Assembly (NCBI GenBank): GCA_963678555.2
Contig: CAXXJA010000003.1
Coordinates: 725,251 to 789,250, forward strand
Direction: 5' to 3'
Source: SABI01 sp963678555
GTDB taxonomy: Bacteria; Spirochaetota; Spirochaetia; Sphaerochaetales; Sphaerochaetaceae
Length of the DNA stretch: 64,000 bases
Shown here: in pieces, positions 17,104 through 26,283 of the stretch
How positions within the stretch are numbered: the first letter of the stretch is position 1
Layout of the letters: each line of letters starts with the position of its first letter
Translations under genes and position numbers: made by a program
The notes under the pieces: generated by a model
Seen by the model: the letters and a program-made list of their open reading frames with translations, nothing else
Told to the model about the DNA's origin: nothing
The model's database searches: none

Positions 17104-17449
17104 GCTTATCCTCCTCAGCCCATGCTAAAGAGAATTGTCCTCATTCGTATACGACGTATTTGGTTTGATGCTCACTTCCTGGAAGGGAAAACTGGTGAAT
17201 GAGGGTTATCAGGATCCCTTCGAAACCTTCACGATCCTCTCCTAGTTACAAAATATCGGGAATTTGGGTTCATAACATGTTATAATTTGGGGAGGAATTT
17301 GGGTAATTATTTTAGCAAATGATATATTAGATTTCTACTACTGTTAGGGTCAGGAGCAATTAACCAAAAATAGTCGGGGAAAAAGAACCATCAGGAGTCG
17401 GACTCAACCAAAGTCGAAATAAAACAACCAAATCTGCCAAGATTTCTTG

Positions 17450-18232
17450 TTATCTAAACTTTACGAAGTTTAACTCAATCTGTTCCCGGTCAGAACCTCG
17501 ATGGCTCTGTCCTGAGAAAGTCATACAGATGGCCTTATCCCACAGCCTGTCGATGGTGCACTCTAGAGCATCATCTTCATCAAACAGTTCGGGCCATTGA
17601 GAAAGATCTTTGTTGCTGGTCAACACGATGCTGCCGGTTTCCTTCATGCTGACACGATCTACCAGCTGGAAGAACAGAAGAGTCTCTGGTCTATTGAACT
17701 TACAGTACCCAACTTCATCAATAATGAGGCAGGAATACTTGGACAGCCCGTTCAGAAGCTTCCCGGTCTTCTCTCCGATGATGGCATCATGGAATTTATC
17801 TTTAAGTTCATCCATCTTTATGAAGTATGCCTTCATCTTGTTGCTGCAGCATTCATTCCCGATGGCCATAGCGAGATGTGTTTTCCCAGTTCCCGTCGGG
17901 CCAATCATAATCACGTTTCTCTTCGAACTGAGGAAAGAAAGGCTCTTCAACGAAAGAACCTGCCTCTTTGCCTTCTCATTGAGGAGATCCATCTTGAAGT
18001 TGTTGAAAATAAGAGGGCTCTTCTGAGGAATTCTCGAGAGTTTCTTCAATGTCCTTATTGCAGTTTCGTGCTTCTTCGCTACCATTGCTGCAAAAAGTCC
18101 GTCCAGAAGACTGAGTTCTGATGGTGTAACATCGGAAGCATGGATCCACCCCAATACATCATCTAGAGAGAATGGCAACCGCAGATCCACTATATGCTTC
18201 TGGTATCTGAGGAGGAATTCATCACTTGTCAT
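17450..18232 (-). CDS. istB: IS21-family helper ATPase IstB
   Basis: 260 residues. DnaC/IstB AAA+ ATPase with Walker A IGPTGTGKTHLAMAIGNECC near residue 110, Walker B SCLIIDEVGYCKFN near 168, and sensor IVLTSNKDLSQWPELFDEDD. IstB loads on target DNA and stimulates the IstA transposase. Its start at 18232 overlaps the end of istA by 11 bp, as is usual in IS21. The gene is intact, though its partner is broken. Confidence 0.93.
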   Translation of the reverse strand: MTSDEFLLRYQKHIVDLRLPFSLDDVLGWIHASDVTPSELSLLDGLFAAMVAKKHETAIRTLKKLSRIPQKSPLIFNNFKMDLLNEKAKRQVLSLKSLSFLSSKRNVIMIGPTGTGKTHLAMAIGNECCSNKMKAYFIKMDELKDKFHDAIIGEKTGKLLNGLSKYSCLIIDEVGYCKFNRPETLLFFQLVDRVSMKETGSIVLTSNKDLSQWPELFDEDDALECTIDRLWDKAICMTFSGQSHRGSDREQIELNFVKFR

Positions 18233-18767
18233 TGTATGAATCCTCCTTCAGAATCGAGAACCTCTCGAATCTTTTGCTTGTATCCTTCGGTGGAACAAAA
18301 GTAAGAGTCGAAGTTATTCTCTGCGTAGGCTGTTCTTCCGGTTCAGTTGACCACTGGCCGATGCAACTATTCGGTTTTTTCGACCAATTCACACGGTGGG
18401 CATAGATTTCATCGTGTGTCTCAGGAGAAAGGATCCTGAGTACATCACCAGTTCTCTGAACCCTTACAGTCTTTCCGGAATGGGTAAGAGGAACCCCATA
18501 GAGCCTGTTTTCATAATTAACATACCCATCCCAGGAAATCTTCCTCATGGGAGCAAGGTATGGAATCAGGCGACTATCCTCAGGAAGAGGAGAAAAGTTC
18601 TCATGGCTATAGTGTTGTTCCATTGGGACAACATCCCGGGATCTGGTGACGGTGCTGTTCTTCTCGTAGCACCAAGTTCGAGCTTCATTGTTGAGATTAG
18701 TTATGTTGATGAAGGTTCTTCCAACGATGAAGTTCTCCTTCACATAGCGTACGAGTCTCTCGACAGC
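18222..18767 (-). pseudogene. istA: istA, C-terminal part (split by RIT-1)
   Basis: Bases 18767 down to 18222 encode AVERLVRYVKENFIVGRTF and the IS21 transposase C-terminal domain through LSPETHDEIYAHR. The N-terminal part is at 26389-27132. Joining 27132-26389 to 18767-18222 gives 1,290 bp, exactly 430 codons in frame, and restores KGAVERLVRYVKENF. The gene was therefore intact before RIT-1 entered. Confidence 0.92.
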
Positions 18768-18793
18768 TTATTCGACTGTATAAATAAGCTGTC
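18762..18793. other. RIT-1 left attachment junction (palindrome with two core copies)
   Basis: GACAGCTTATT (18762-18772) and AATAAGCTGTC (18783-18793) are perfect 11-bp inverted arms around a 10-bp spacer CGACTGTATA. GACAGC is the target core, present again in direct orientation at 26383-26388. The inverted copy GCTGTC begins the terminal inverted repeat. Confidence 0.8.
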
Positions 18794-18893
18794 TTATTCA
18801 TATCATCCAAAGATTTCGCATCTTTCCAAACATCGCCATTCCAGGCTGCCTGAGTTGCTTTTCCTCGGGGAAAGATGCGAATAACGTTTTGCT
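18788..18893. repeat. RIT-1 left terminal inverted repeat
   Basis: Pairs with 26283-26388 with few mismatches. It contains a subterminal inverted pair, TTCGCATCTTTCC and GGAAAGATGCGAA, likely recombinase binding arms. Confidence 0.85.
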
Positions 18894-18955
18894 AAACGAT
18901 TGCAAAAAGGAAAACCCCATGGCCTTCTGTAAGTATCAATACAGAAGGAGCTTAT

Positions 18956-20173
18956 ATGGAATTCAAAAAGGCAATCGAGTACATCATGTCATTTTACAGA
19001 ACTTGGTACAAAAAGACTGCCCAGGTCTCGATGGGGCATATCTGCAGGGAACTGCTTGCATACTTCCCAGAAAAAGGAAGGATCTACTCAGAGGAAGCAT
19101 TGCAGGACTGGCTTACCCTGAAGATGAAGGAGAAAGACGGAGAGTACCTGCAAATTGTACGATATAACCATGCTGTCCATCTCATCCTGGATGTGGTAAG
19201 AACTGGGACCATGCAATACGGCAAAGTATATTACCTGCTACGAGTGCCGTCGACTCCTTCCACCTACAGGTGGGAACATATACTTACAGAGTATCTTCTG
19301 GAGTTGAAACGTGAAGGCAGGGCTCGTGCAACAATAACATTCTCACGTGCAGCTTGTACGAAATTCATAAGATTCCTCGAAGAGAATGGGTGCAAGAAAC
19401 CTGAAGATCTTACATTCCAATTATGCATCAGATATGAACAGGAAGCTGCGGGTCATGAGAAGAACAACGGGAAACGTGCATACCAATACAGGATCAGAAT
19501 GTTCATCCGTCACCTCCAACAGAAGAATCTTGTCGATGGGAATCTTGAATATGCCATCAAGACGAGATATCGGATACCGGTGAATGCAATCTCCATCCTC
19601 TCGGAGGAACAAAAGAGGGAGGTGTACGCTGCACGGAATTCAGAAAGCAGCATGGCCAATCGGAACTATGCGATGGCCACCCTTGCGCTATATCTTGGCT
19701 TGCGGTCGATTGACATCATCAACCTCAGAACATCGGATATTTCATGGGCGGAGAACTCAATAAGGCTCATCCAGCAGAAAACCGGCAGGGAAATGGTTCT
19801 TCCGCTCATCCCCGTCGTTGGCAACGCAATTGCCGACTATGTGCTGCATCATCGCCCAGAATCTTCAGTGCCTAATGTATTTGTCTCCCATCGATTTCCG
19901 TTTGGAAGACTGAAAGCAAGCTCATCCTGCTTTGCTGCAGCCGGGCAACTAATCCACGAACAGCATCCCGGTCAACCATCCGGCATGCATATCATGCGCA
20001 AGACATTGGCAGCGGACTTGCTTAGATGCAATGTGCACCACGATATGATTTCTGGTGTTCTTGGCCACGCCGGATCCGACTGGCTCGACCCATATCTCAA
20101 TACTGACCACGAGCGGATGAGGGCCTGCTCCATACCTCTGGGTTCGATAGGGTTGCCGGAGGTGTTCCGATGA
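18956..20173 (+). CDS. ritA: RIT-1 tyrosine recombinase RitA
   Basis: 405 residues. The catalytic domain is recognisable: first Arg in LGLRSIDIINLR near residue 248, Lys in IRLIQQKTGREM, HIMRKTLAADLL box, GVLGHAG and the nucleophile Tyr in DPYLNTD. The N-terminal half is a SAM-like core-binding domain (TEYLLELKREGRARATITFS). AAGGAG precedes ATG at 18956. The stop overlaps the ritB start (ATGA). It matches the first genes of RIT-2 and RIT-3 in its GLRxxDI and QxKT motifs, and this sets the RitA assignment. Confidence 0.9.
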   Translation: MEFKKAIEYIMSFYRTWYKKTAQVSMGHICRELLAYFPEKGRIYSEEALQDWLTLKMKEKDGEYLQIVRYNHAVHLILDVVRTGTMQYGKVYYLLRVPSTPSTYRWEHILTEYLLELKREGRARATITFSRAACTKFIRFLEENGCKKPEDLTFQLCIRYEQEAAGHEKNNGKRAYQYRIRMFIRHLQQKNLVDGNLEYAIKTRYRIPVNAISILSEEQKREVYAARNSESSMANRNYAMATLALYLGLRSIDIINLRTSDISWAENSIRLIQQKTGREMVLPLIPVVGNAIADYVLHHRPESSVPNVFVSHRFPFGRLKASSSCFAAAGQLIHEQHPGQPSGMHIMRKTLAADLLRCNVHHDMISGVLGHAGSDWLDPYLNTDHERMRACSIPLGSIGLPEVFR

Positions 20174-21765
20174 AAGCAACCAGAATCTATTCAAAGGGAT
20201 ATCATAGTATATTCGGGCCATTCATCATGGAATATATCAGGATGAAACAGGATGGTGGTATTGGATTCGTACATGGTTCCTGGGATATGGCAAGGTTCGA
20301 TCAATATTGCCAGCAAAAAGAGCTAGTGGAGCCGGTACTCACAAAGCAATTCATCAACGATTGGCTTGAGTCCATCGAAATCTACCCACCTGTTTCCAGA
20401 TGTGGGACCCGATGTGTGGTCAGAGGTTTCTCGTTGTATCTCAACACCCTCAACCCAGGCAGTACAATTGTCCCCAATGAGGCAGAGGGTGCCTACATTT
20501 GCAAGAGCTTCCTTGCTCCAGCAATAGGGGAGCTCATAGCAGCAAAGAGGAAAGAGGGAAAGGCATTCAAGGGCGAGACCTTTGCATTGAAGTCATTCGA
20601 CCGGTACTGCCTGGAACACCAGGTTGGGACACCAGAGGACATAACCCCCAAGATTATCCATGATTGGCATATCTCACGTTTCACAGCCCCGCATGCGAAG
20701 GATTATCGGTACACTGTCAGGCAATTGTGCATCTATCTGAGAACAGCCAAAGGTTGGAGCGTTGCCATTCCCCCTACCAGACTGAAGGAGGCGCACCCTG
20801 CAGAGAACTTTCAGTTCAGAAGCATCTTCGCATCCTTGCTCGATTCGTTTGTGGATGACAAGCGGGCATCCGGGTACAAGTATGACTCAGAAAGAAAGAT
20901 CCTCAAATATTTCGATCTGATGTGCTCGGACCGGGAGGAACCTGAGCCAAGGCTCAACAAGGACCTCATCCTTCAATGGATGATCCAGAGACCGACCGAG
21001 AGCATTGGATATCGTAACAAACGGGTATCCATCATACGCCAGTTCTCTCTCTTCCTTGCAAGTCGTGGTTACGGGACAACCTTGATACCCCAGGCAAAAG
21101 GAACCACAGTCGAGAAGCCCCACATCTTCCACCAGGAAGAGGTGGAGGCATTCTTCGATGCATTGGACAAACAGGTTCTCAATTCTACATACATGCGCCT
21201 TACAGCGCCTGTCATATTCAGGTTCTACTATTGCCTTGGCCTTAGGCTCAACGAGCCCATCGACCTTCAAAGCAAGGACATCGATCTTTCATCCGGAACG
21301 GTGACACTTAGGAAGGCCAAATGCCTCAAGGACCGAGTACTGACAATGCCTGAGGACTTGAGAGAACTTGCCCTCCTGTATGACCGAGAACTACGGCATA
21401 CAGTCCCTGACAGGACATACTTCTTCATTTCCGACGTCCTTGGGGCCAAGGTCAGCGATACGGGGCTGTGTAGGATATTCAACAGGGCATGGGAAGGGAC
21501 CGGCTACGCGCAGGATGTGGACAAGAAGCCTACGATTCACTGTTTCCGTCATACCGCTGTGGTTCGCAAGCTGGAGCAGTGGTATGAGCAACAAGTCGAT
21601 TATGAATATTGGTTGCCGTATCTATCCGCTTTTCTGGGCCATTCGAAGTTGGAAGAAACGTATCTGTATGTGCACCTCGTGGATTCTGCATTCCCCCAGA
21701 TTCGCCATTCCATGAAGACCTTTGAGAAACTATATCCGGAGGTGGGCCATGGGCAAACAGAATGA
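20170..21765 (+). CDS. ritB: RIT-1 tyrosine recombinase RitB (long form)
   Basis: 531 residues, about 200 longer than the RitB proteins of RIT-2 and RIT-3. The catalytic domain is intact: CLGLRLNEPIDL, AKCLKDRVLTMP, HCFRHTAVVRKL, AFLGHSKLEETYLYVHL. The extra length is N-terminal and looks like a second core-binding module (one around residues 10-90, a second near 95-190, a third ahead of the catalytic domain). The start ATG overlaps the ritA stop and the end overlaps the ritC start by 17 bp, which suggests translational coupling of all three. Confidence 0.9.
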   Translation: MKATRIYSKGYHSIFGPFIMEYIRMKQDGGIGFVHGSWDMARFDQYCQQKELVEPVLTKQFINDWLESIEIYPPVSRCGTRCVVRGFSLYLNTLNPGSTIVPNEAEGAYICKSFLAPAIGELIAAKRKEGKAFKGETFALKSFDRYCLEHQVGTPEDITPKIIHDWHISRFTAPHAKDYRYTVRQLCIYLRTAKGWSVAIPPTRLKEAHPAENFQFRSIFASLLDSFVDDKRASGYKYDSERKILKYFDLMCSDREEPEPRLNKDLILQWMIQRPTESIGYRNKRVSIIRQFSLFLASRGYGTTLIPQAKGTTVEKPHIFHQEEVEAFFDALDKQVLNSTYMRLTAPVIFRFYYCLGLRLNEPIDLQSKDIDLSSGTVTLRKAKCLKDRVLTMPEDLRELALLYDRELRHTVPDRTYFFISDVLGAKVSDTGLCRIFNRAWEGTGYAQDVDKKPTIHCFRHTAVVRKLEQWYEQQVDYEYWLPYLSAFLGHSKLEETYLYVHLVDSAFPQIRHSMKTFEKLYPEVGHGQTE

Positions 21766-22658
21766 CCCCCTTGAAAAACCTTTGTTCTCATACTCAAATG
21801 AGTTTCTTACGGATTATCTTCCACAACAGCTTGGGAGGAGCATGAATACGGTGGCCTCATACAGAAACTGCTTGAGGCTGTTGAGGGACTACATCGAGAC
21901 AACCACTGACCGTAGTTTCTATAGGATGACTTTCAGGCAGGCCACCAAGGAGTTCACCCTCGGTTTCCTGAACTGGATTGATTCACGGGGGTGCAAGAAG
22001 TCGACAAGAAACCAGCGTCTGGCATGCCTGAAGAGTTATGTGAAGTATGTCATCGAACAGGATTTCGAAATGGCGAAGTGGGGATCTTCAATCCTTTCCA
22101 TCCCGATGGTGACGGCAGAGAAGCCGATGGTCGGCTGGCTGAGGGAAGAAGCTCTCGAGGCTATCCTCAAGCAACCAAAGGACACGCGGCTAGGGTTCCG
22201 GGACACCACGCTGATGGTTCTTATGTATGAGAGTGGAGCCCGTGTTTCTGAGATGCTGAATCTCCAGATCCATGATTTGAACCTGTTCAGCTCTGGTTCG
22301 AGCATCCGCTTGCATGGGAAGGGTGGCAAGACACGGGAGGTCCCGCTCGGAGACAAATCTTCCTCCATGATTGCCCGGTACTTGTCATTTTTCCATCCTC
22401 TAGATGAGAGATGCAGTGATGATTTTGTATTCTATACCGTCATTCATGAAACCAAGAACCGGATGTCCATCGGCAATGTTGAACGAATAGTACGCAAGTA
22501 CGCTTCTGAAGCACGCAGGGAGAGTCCCTTGGTCCCAGCGAGGGTAACTCCCCATATGTTCCGTCATACCCGAGCAACCCATCTTCTTAGGGCAAGGATG
22601 CCACTGCCGCTCATTGGGAGATTTTTGGGACATATGAACCTCGAGACTACCAATATCT
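21749..22658 (+). pseudogene. ritC: RIT-1 tyrosine recombinase RitC, 5' part (split by RIT-2)
   Basis: ATG at 21749 (MGKQNDPLEKPLFSYSNEFL) lies inside the ritB end. The frame carries Arg in SGARVSEMLNL, HGKGGKTREVPLG, HMFRHTRATHLL and FLGHMNLETTNI, then breaks. RIT-2 entered one base into the TAT codon of the catalytic tyrosine. Joining 21749-22658 to 26156-26283 gives 1,038 bp, exactly 346 codons, with the sequence ETTNIYASCD restored. The present truncated product lacks the nucleophile. Confidence 0.93.
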
Positions 22659-22686
22659 AAAATGACAACTCGGTGCTTATGACCCA
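22652..22686. repeat. RIT-2 terminal inverted repeat (ritC-1 proximal)
   Basis: 35 bp from AATATCT to GACCCA, a perfect inverse of 26099-26133. Weaker similarity continues inward to about 22740, giving an end of roughly 90 bp. Confidence 0.88.
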
Positions 22687-22693
22687 TTAGTGG

Positions 22694-22732
22694 CTGATAA
22701 CTGCATCCTGGACCTTTGGATGCAGTTATCAG
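22694..22732. terminator. Perfect 15-bp hairpin just after ritC of RIT-2
   Basis: CTGATAACTGCATCC (22694-22708) pairs with GGATGCAGTTATCAG (22718-22732) around a 9-base loop, starting seven bases past the ritC stop codon. There is no T run, so it may be a factor-independent stop of weak type. It may instead be the subterminal recombinase site, since a degenerate copy occurs at the other end. Confidence 0.5.
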
Positions 22733-22738
22733 TTTACA

Positions 22739-23785
22739 TTATGTACTTCTTGCTCTCTTGAAATCATTTAGCCATGCTATGACTCCTTGGTTCCTCTCCC
22801 ATGGATTCTCTTTTTCCAAACTTGGAACAACATTTTGAAAAGCCTTTTCCAAAGCTTCACGGCTTTGTTTCGACTCGTTTCGCAGATATTCCTCGGTGGT
22901 CCTTATGGAAACGTGGCCTAGAAGATCTCGGATGTAGATGAGAGGGACCCCTGTCTGAAGCAATGCCATGGCGACCGAATGTCGCAGACAATGTGGTGAG
23001 AAGACGTCAGGGAAAAGGTCTGGCCTTTTTATTCTGGCGACTGAGATATGCTTATCAAGGATTTTTGTTACAGCCTGTCGGGTTAGCTTATTACCATGCT
23101 TGTTTGGAAACAATGGATATCTGTTTGCAGATATCTCAAGCAACCTATGTTCGTCCATGTAGCCCTTCAAGAGAATGACCATATCGTCTCGTAAAGGGAC
23201 CTGTCTGGCTTTATTCCCTTTCCCAATTACCTTTATGAGGTATGGTTTGGCCAATCGCAATGAGCCTGGAGTAAGGTCACAAAGCTCCTGGACCCTGCAA
23301 CCAGTGGAACACATCACCGAAAGCAGTGCCAAATCCCGTCGTCCGATTGCCAATTGTTGGTCTGGCATACTCAGAAGCACACGCATCCCTTCAGAAGTGA
23401 GGTAATTCATTATTCTGTGAGGTGTCTTTTTGAAGGGGATTCCTAGTATTTTTTGCCATTCCAGCAGGAACCCCGGGTGTTCATACTGAATATACCTGAA
23501 AAAGGAATGTATCGCGGCAAGTCTCACGTTACGTGTCGAAATTGAACATTCTCTCTCCTGTTCAATGTAAGTAAGAAATCTTTCAATGAGGGTGTGGTTG
23601 AGGTCCTCAAGAGTCAATCTTTCCGCGTTGATATGCTCATTGTCCCTGATGAACAGTAGCAACAATGAAAAGGTATCGCAGTAACTTTTGAATGTATTCT
23701 CGCTGCAGTTTCTTTCCTCAGAGAGATATTTGTTCAGAAATGCATCGAGATAGACAGGGAAATTGGTTGGTGTCATCTTATTCAT
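22739..23785 (-). CDS. ritC: RIT-2 tyrosine recombinase RitC
   Basis: 348 residues. Catalytic set: STGCRVQELCDL, IGKGNKARQVPLRD, HCLRHSVAMALL, LLGHVSIRTTEEYLRNE with the nucleophile Tyr near residue 302. The N-terminal core-binding domain includes ERNCSENTFKSYCDTFSLLL. ATG at 23785 overlaps the ritB stop by 8 bp. Complete. Corresponds in order and motifs to ritC of RIT-1 and RIT-3. Confidence 0.92.
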   Translation of the reverse strand: MNKMTPTNFPVYLDAFLNKYLSEERNCSENTFKSYCDTFSLLLLFIRDNEHINAERLTLEDLNHTLIERFLTYIEQERECSISTRNVRLAAIHSFFRYIQYEHPGFLLEWQKILGIPFKKTPHRIMNYLTSEGMRVLLSMPDQQLAIGRRDLALLSVMCSTGCRVQELCDLTPGSLRLAKPYLIKVIGKGNKARQVPLRDDMVILLKGYMDEHRLLEISANRYPLFPNKHGNKLTRQAVTKILDKHISVARIKRPDLFPDVFSPHCLRHSVAMALLQTGVPLIYIRDLLGHVSIRTTEEYLRNESKQSREALEKAFQNVVPSLEKENPWERNQGVIAWLNDFKRARST

Positions 23786-24734
23786 AGGACACCTCCGGGA
23801 AAATGGACGGAGAAATCTTGTTGCTGTCTGCGATGATGCCGGGGTACATTTCCTCTGTCAATCTGATATAGCCTTCAGTAGCCTGCAGGTTTGAATGCCC
23901 CAGATACGTAGAAAGCAAAGGTAGGCTGTAGTAAAGGTCAAGCCCTGAATCAGCCATTGAGGCGAAGCTGTGAACTGAAAAAGTATGCCTCAACTCATGG
24001 AGCCTCGGTCCTCCGCCTCTTCCCAAGTGGGGGATTCCAGCATCTTCCAGGACTTTCCGGAACAACCTGTAGATAAGGTCGCGGTTACAAGATTGCCCGT
24101 TTGGCCTTCTAAAAAAATGCTGCTTTGCCGAAGCGCCGACATTGAACCGTGCCGCGTATCCCTTGAGGATCTCCAACATGGAATCTGATATAGGGATCTT
24201 TCGGTTCTTCCCGTTTTTTGGTTCCCTAATCAAGAGAGTCCCCATCCCAAGGTTTATATCGTCAACCGTGAGGGAAACCACTTCTCCCGCCCTCATCCCG
24301 GTAGCATACAACAGGCGGGTGATGATGGGCATGGCCTTGTGGTGATAATTGGAACCTTTGGGGCACTTCAGGTTGTCTGTGGCAGTAAAAATCCTCGCCA
24401 TCTCATCCTGAGTGAAAATCCTGGGTGTAAAGGTGGAGCTAAATTTGATGTTCCTTGGGATAAACGAGGTATATCCCACATCCATTAGGAATTTCGAAAA
24501 CCTGTGGATACAGCTTACCCTGGATGCATGGTTGGCTTCAGATTCATTCGGGTGTTGCCGGCAATACTTTTCAGCCTCGGCCCGGGTTATTCCTATTTCC
24601 TTCGCATCAATACCATAGAAAAAATCATCGATGAGTTTTAATGCATACTCTTCGCGGAATTTGAACCCAAAACTTCTCTTGAAGGTGATATATCTGTTCA
24701 GCAATGGGGCGTATATGCTGTGGTATTCCATCAT
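23778..24734 (-). CDS. ritB: RIT-2 tyrosine recombinase RitB
   Basis: About 318 residues. ATG at 24734 (MMEYHSIYAPLLNRYITFKR) overlaps the ritA stop by 4 bp (ATGA), so it is preferred to the upstream ATG at 24779. Catalytic motifs: YATGMRAGEVVSL, REPKNGKNRKIPIS, HELRHTFSVHSF, YLGHSNLQATEGYIRL. Complete and without the N-terminal extension of RIT-1 RitB. Confidence 0.9.
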   Translation of the reverse strand: MMEYHSIYAPLLNRYITFKRSFGFKFREEYALKLIDDFFYGIDAKEIGITRAEAEKYCRQHPNESEANHASRVSCIHRFSKFLMDVGYTSFIPRNIKFSSTFTPRIFTQDEMARIFTATDNLKCPKGSNYHHKAMPIITRLLYATGMRAGEVVSLTVDDINLGMGTLLIREPKNGKNRKIPISDSMLEILKGYAARFNVGASAKQHFFRRPNGQSCNRDLIYRLFRKVLEDAGIPHLGRGGGPRLHELRHTFSVHSFASMADSGLDLYYSLPLLSTYLGHSNLQATEGYIRLTEEMYPGIIADSNKISPSIFPEVSYE

Positions 24735-25984
24735 ATTATCGCCTCCTTGAACGTATAGGGGGGGACTTCGAGGGCACATTGCTTGAGTGCCTCTTCATCA
24801 ATGGAAAGATACTTCATCGTTGTCTGGGTCGATACATGGCCGTAGATTTTCGCTATGATGGGAATGGGTGTCTTACTATCAAGCAAACGCTTTGCAAGAC
24901 TGAACCTGAGTGCATGGGAGCCATGTTTGCGATTTGCAATGGTGATGCCAGACTTCTTGAATGCCCTGCTTACGACTGAAGACACTGAGGCATCCTCTAT
25001 GGGTTTGAATGGTGCATTCAATTTGAGAAAGACCCTAGGGGAATCACTCTTTGGGCGTGAATATTTCAGATAGTCAATGAGAGCGCTGCCAATCTCATTG
25101 GTCAGGGGCAACACCAATGGCTCCTTGGTCTTGTACTGGATAAGAGATATGCAACTCTTTTCCCAAATGAGACAGGAGAATTCAAGCCTTGCTATGTCGC
25201 TGGCCCTCAACCCCAGCCGTGCCGCGATGAGGATGATTGCATAATTTCGTTTTCCTAGCGGGCTAGCACGGTTGAGTGAATCGAGCAGCAGCTTGATCTC
25301 ATCCGTGCTGTATACAGAAGGGATTTCTGGATTTCCCTTATAACTGCTGCGGGGAACAAAGACAGCCAGGTTTTCTTCAATCCTGCCTTCATCATAGAGA
25401 TATGACAAGAATCCTTTCAGGAGGCCCAGATAGGTGCACATCTGTGAAGGTGAGCAAGATGCGATGGATTCGATGAAATCGAACACATCGGTCCGCCCCA
25501 GCTGGCTCCATCTTTGAAAAGCCTTGGTGGTGGAATAATACCCTTCAATTATCTTGAGATAGTAATGTTTCTTTTGTAGTGTTTTCTCAGTCCGTCCTTT
25601 CGCTGCATCACTCTTGCAGTATCCTTCGATATCATTGCTGAGAGGGCTTTCTGGTTGTGGGGCACGGGGATGGGTGTATTGATAGATTCTCCCAGTAGAG
25701 GAATACTCGAAGACCGTCAGAGCAAAATGTATGACGGCTTTGTAGTATTTTGATAAAGCTTGGAATGTACCGTTTCCTATATATTGCTGTATCAACCAAT
25801 CGCAAGAGTCTTTACTGAACTCTGAATTGTTCTTATCTCCTTCCATAAGAGTTTTTCCGATACGTCTTGAATACTCATCATATCGTCGGAGCGATCTCCG
25901 AGAATAGTTGAGTTCCACCAGATGAGCATTCAATTTCTGATACTGCTCCCCGAAGTTGCCGTGTGCTTGTAATTCTTTTTCCAT
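24731..25984 (-). CDS. ritA: RIT-2 tyrosine recombinase RitA
   Basis: About 417 residues from ATG at 25984, which AGGAG precedes by 7 bp; the longer frame to 26098 would start inside the terminal repeat. Motifs: ARLGLRASDIARL, ISLIQYKTKEPLVLPL, SHALRFSLAKRLLD, IYGHVSTQTTMKYLSID. The His of the usual HxxRH second position is Phe here (ALRFSLA), as in some RitA proteins. First gene of the trio. Confidence 0.9.
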   Translation of the reverse strand: MEKELQAHGNFGEQYQKLNAHLVELNYSRRSLRRYDEYSRRIGKTLMEGDKNNSEFSKDSCDWLIQQYIGNGTFQALSKYYKAVIHFALTVFEYSSTGRIYQYTHPRAPQPESPLSNDIEGYCKSDAAKGRTEKTLQKKHYYLKIIEGYYSTTKAFQRWSQLGRTDVFDFIESIASCSPSQMCTYLGLLKGFLSYLYDEGRIEENLAVFVPRSSYKGNPEIPSVYSTDEIKLLLDSLNRASPLGKRNYAIILIAARLGLRASDIARLEFSCLIWEKSCISLIQYKTKEPLVLPLTNEIGSALIDYLKYSRPKSDSPRVFLKLNAPFKPIEDASVSSVVSRAFKKSGITIANRKHGSHALRFSLAKRLLDSKTPIPIIAKIYGHVSTQTTMKYLSIDEEALKQCALEVPPYTFKEAII

Positions 25985-26098
25985 AAATAATCTCCTGCCA
26001 TTAGTATGGGAGAAGGATTGTTGTAAAGAAAGAAATCTGCACGTTATGTAAACTGTAAACTGTATCCAAAAGTCCTGGATGCAGATTTCAGCCATCAT

Positions 26099-26133
26099 TG
26101 GGTCATAAGCACCGAGTTGTCATTTTAGATATT
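26099..26133. repeat. RIT-2 terminal inverted repeat (outer end)
   Basis: Exact inverse of 22652-22686, ending in AGATATT, the inverted core. Confidence 0.88.
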
Positions 26134-26155
26134 ATGGGTTTTATTCATAATATCT
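26127..26155. other. RIT-2 right attachment junction (palindrome with two core copies)
   Basis: AGATATTATG (26127-26136) and CATAATATCT (26146-26155) are perfect 10-bp inverted arms around GGTTTTATT. The second core copy belongs to the target gene, the first to the element. This is the same layout as the RIT-1 and RIT-3 junctions. Confidence 0.8.
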
Positions 26156-26283
26156 ATGCTTCTTGTGATGTGGATCTTCTCAGGCAGGCCATTGCCGAAG
26201 TGGAGACAACAACGCCTGAAATGCAGGAGGAAGCCGTTTGGGAAAGCAACAAGGAATTGCTCTCGCAACTTTGCGGCCTGTGA
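26149..26283 (+). pseudogene. ritC: RIT-1 RitC, 3' part
   Basis: Encodes NIYASCDVDLLRQAIAEVET and the end SNKELLSQLCGL with stop at 26281-26283. The Tyr of IYA is the catalytic nucleophile, now separated from the rest of the protein by RIT-2. The stop abuts the RIT-1 right inverted repeat. Confidence 0.9.

Larger units (their letters stand above)
22659..26155 (-). mobile_element. RIT-2: recombinase-in-trio element inserted in ritC of RIT-1
   Basis: Three tyrosine recombinase genes on the minus strand between perfect 35-bp inverted repeats (extended imperfectly to about 90 bp). The core AATATCT is repeated directly at 22652-22658 and 26149-26155. All three genes are open and complete, so RIT-2 is the only one of the nested pair that looks fully equipped. 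Removing 22659-26155 restores ritC-1 in frame. Confidence 0.92.

Noticed and set aside
18956..26098. The recombinase cluster as a prophage or integrative conjugative element
   Set aside because: There are no phage or conjugation genes. Six recombinases in two trios with long inverted repeats fit nested RIT elements.
26098..26283. A 61-residue gene beginning in the RIT-2 terminal repeat
   Set aside because: Only the part from 26149 on is meaningful, as the C-terminus of the split ritC. The start is accidental.
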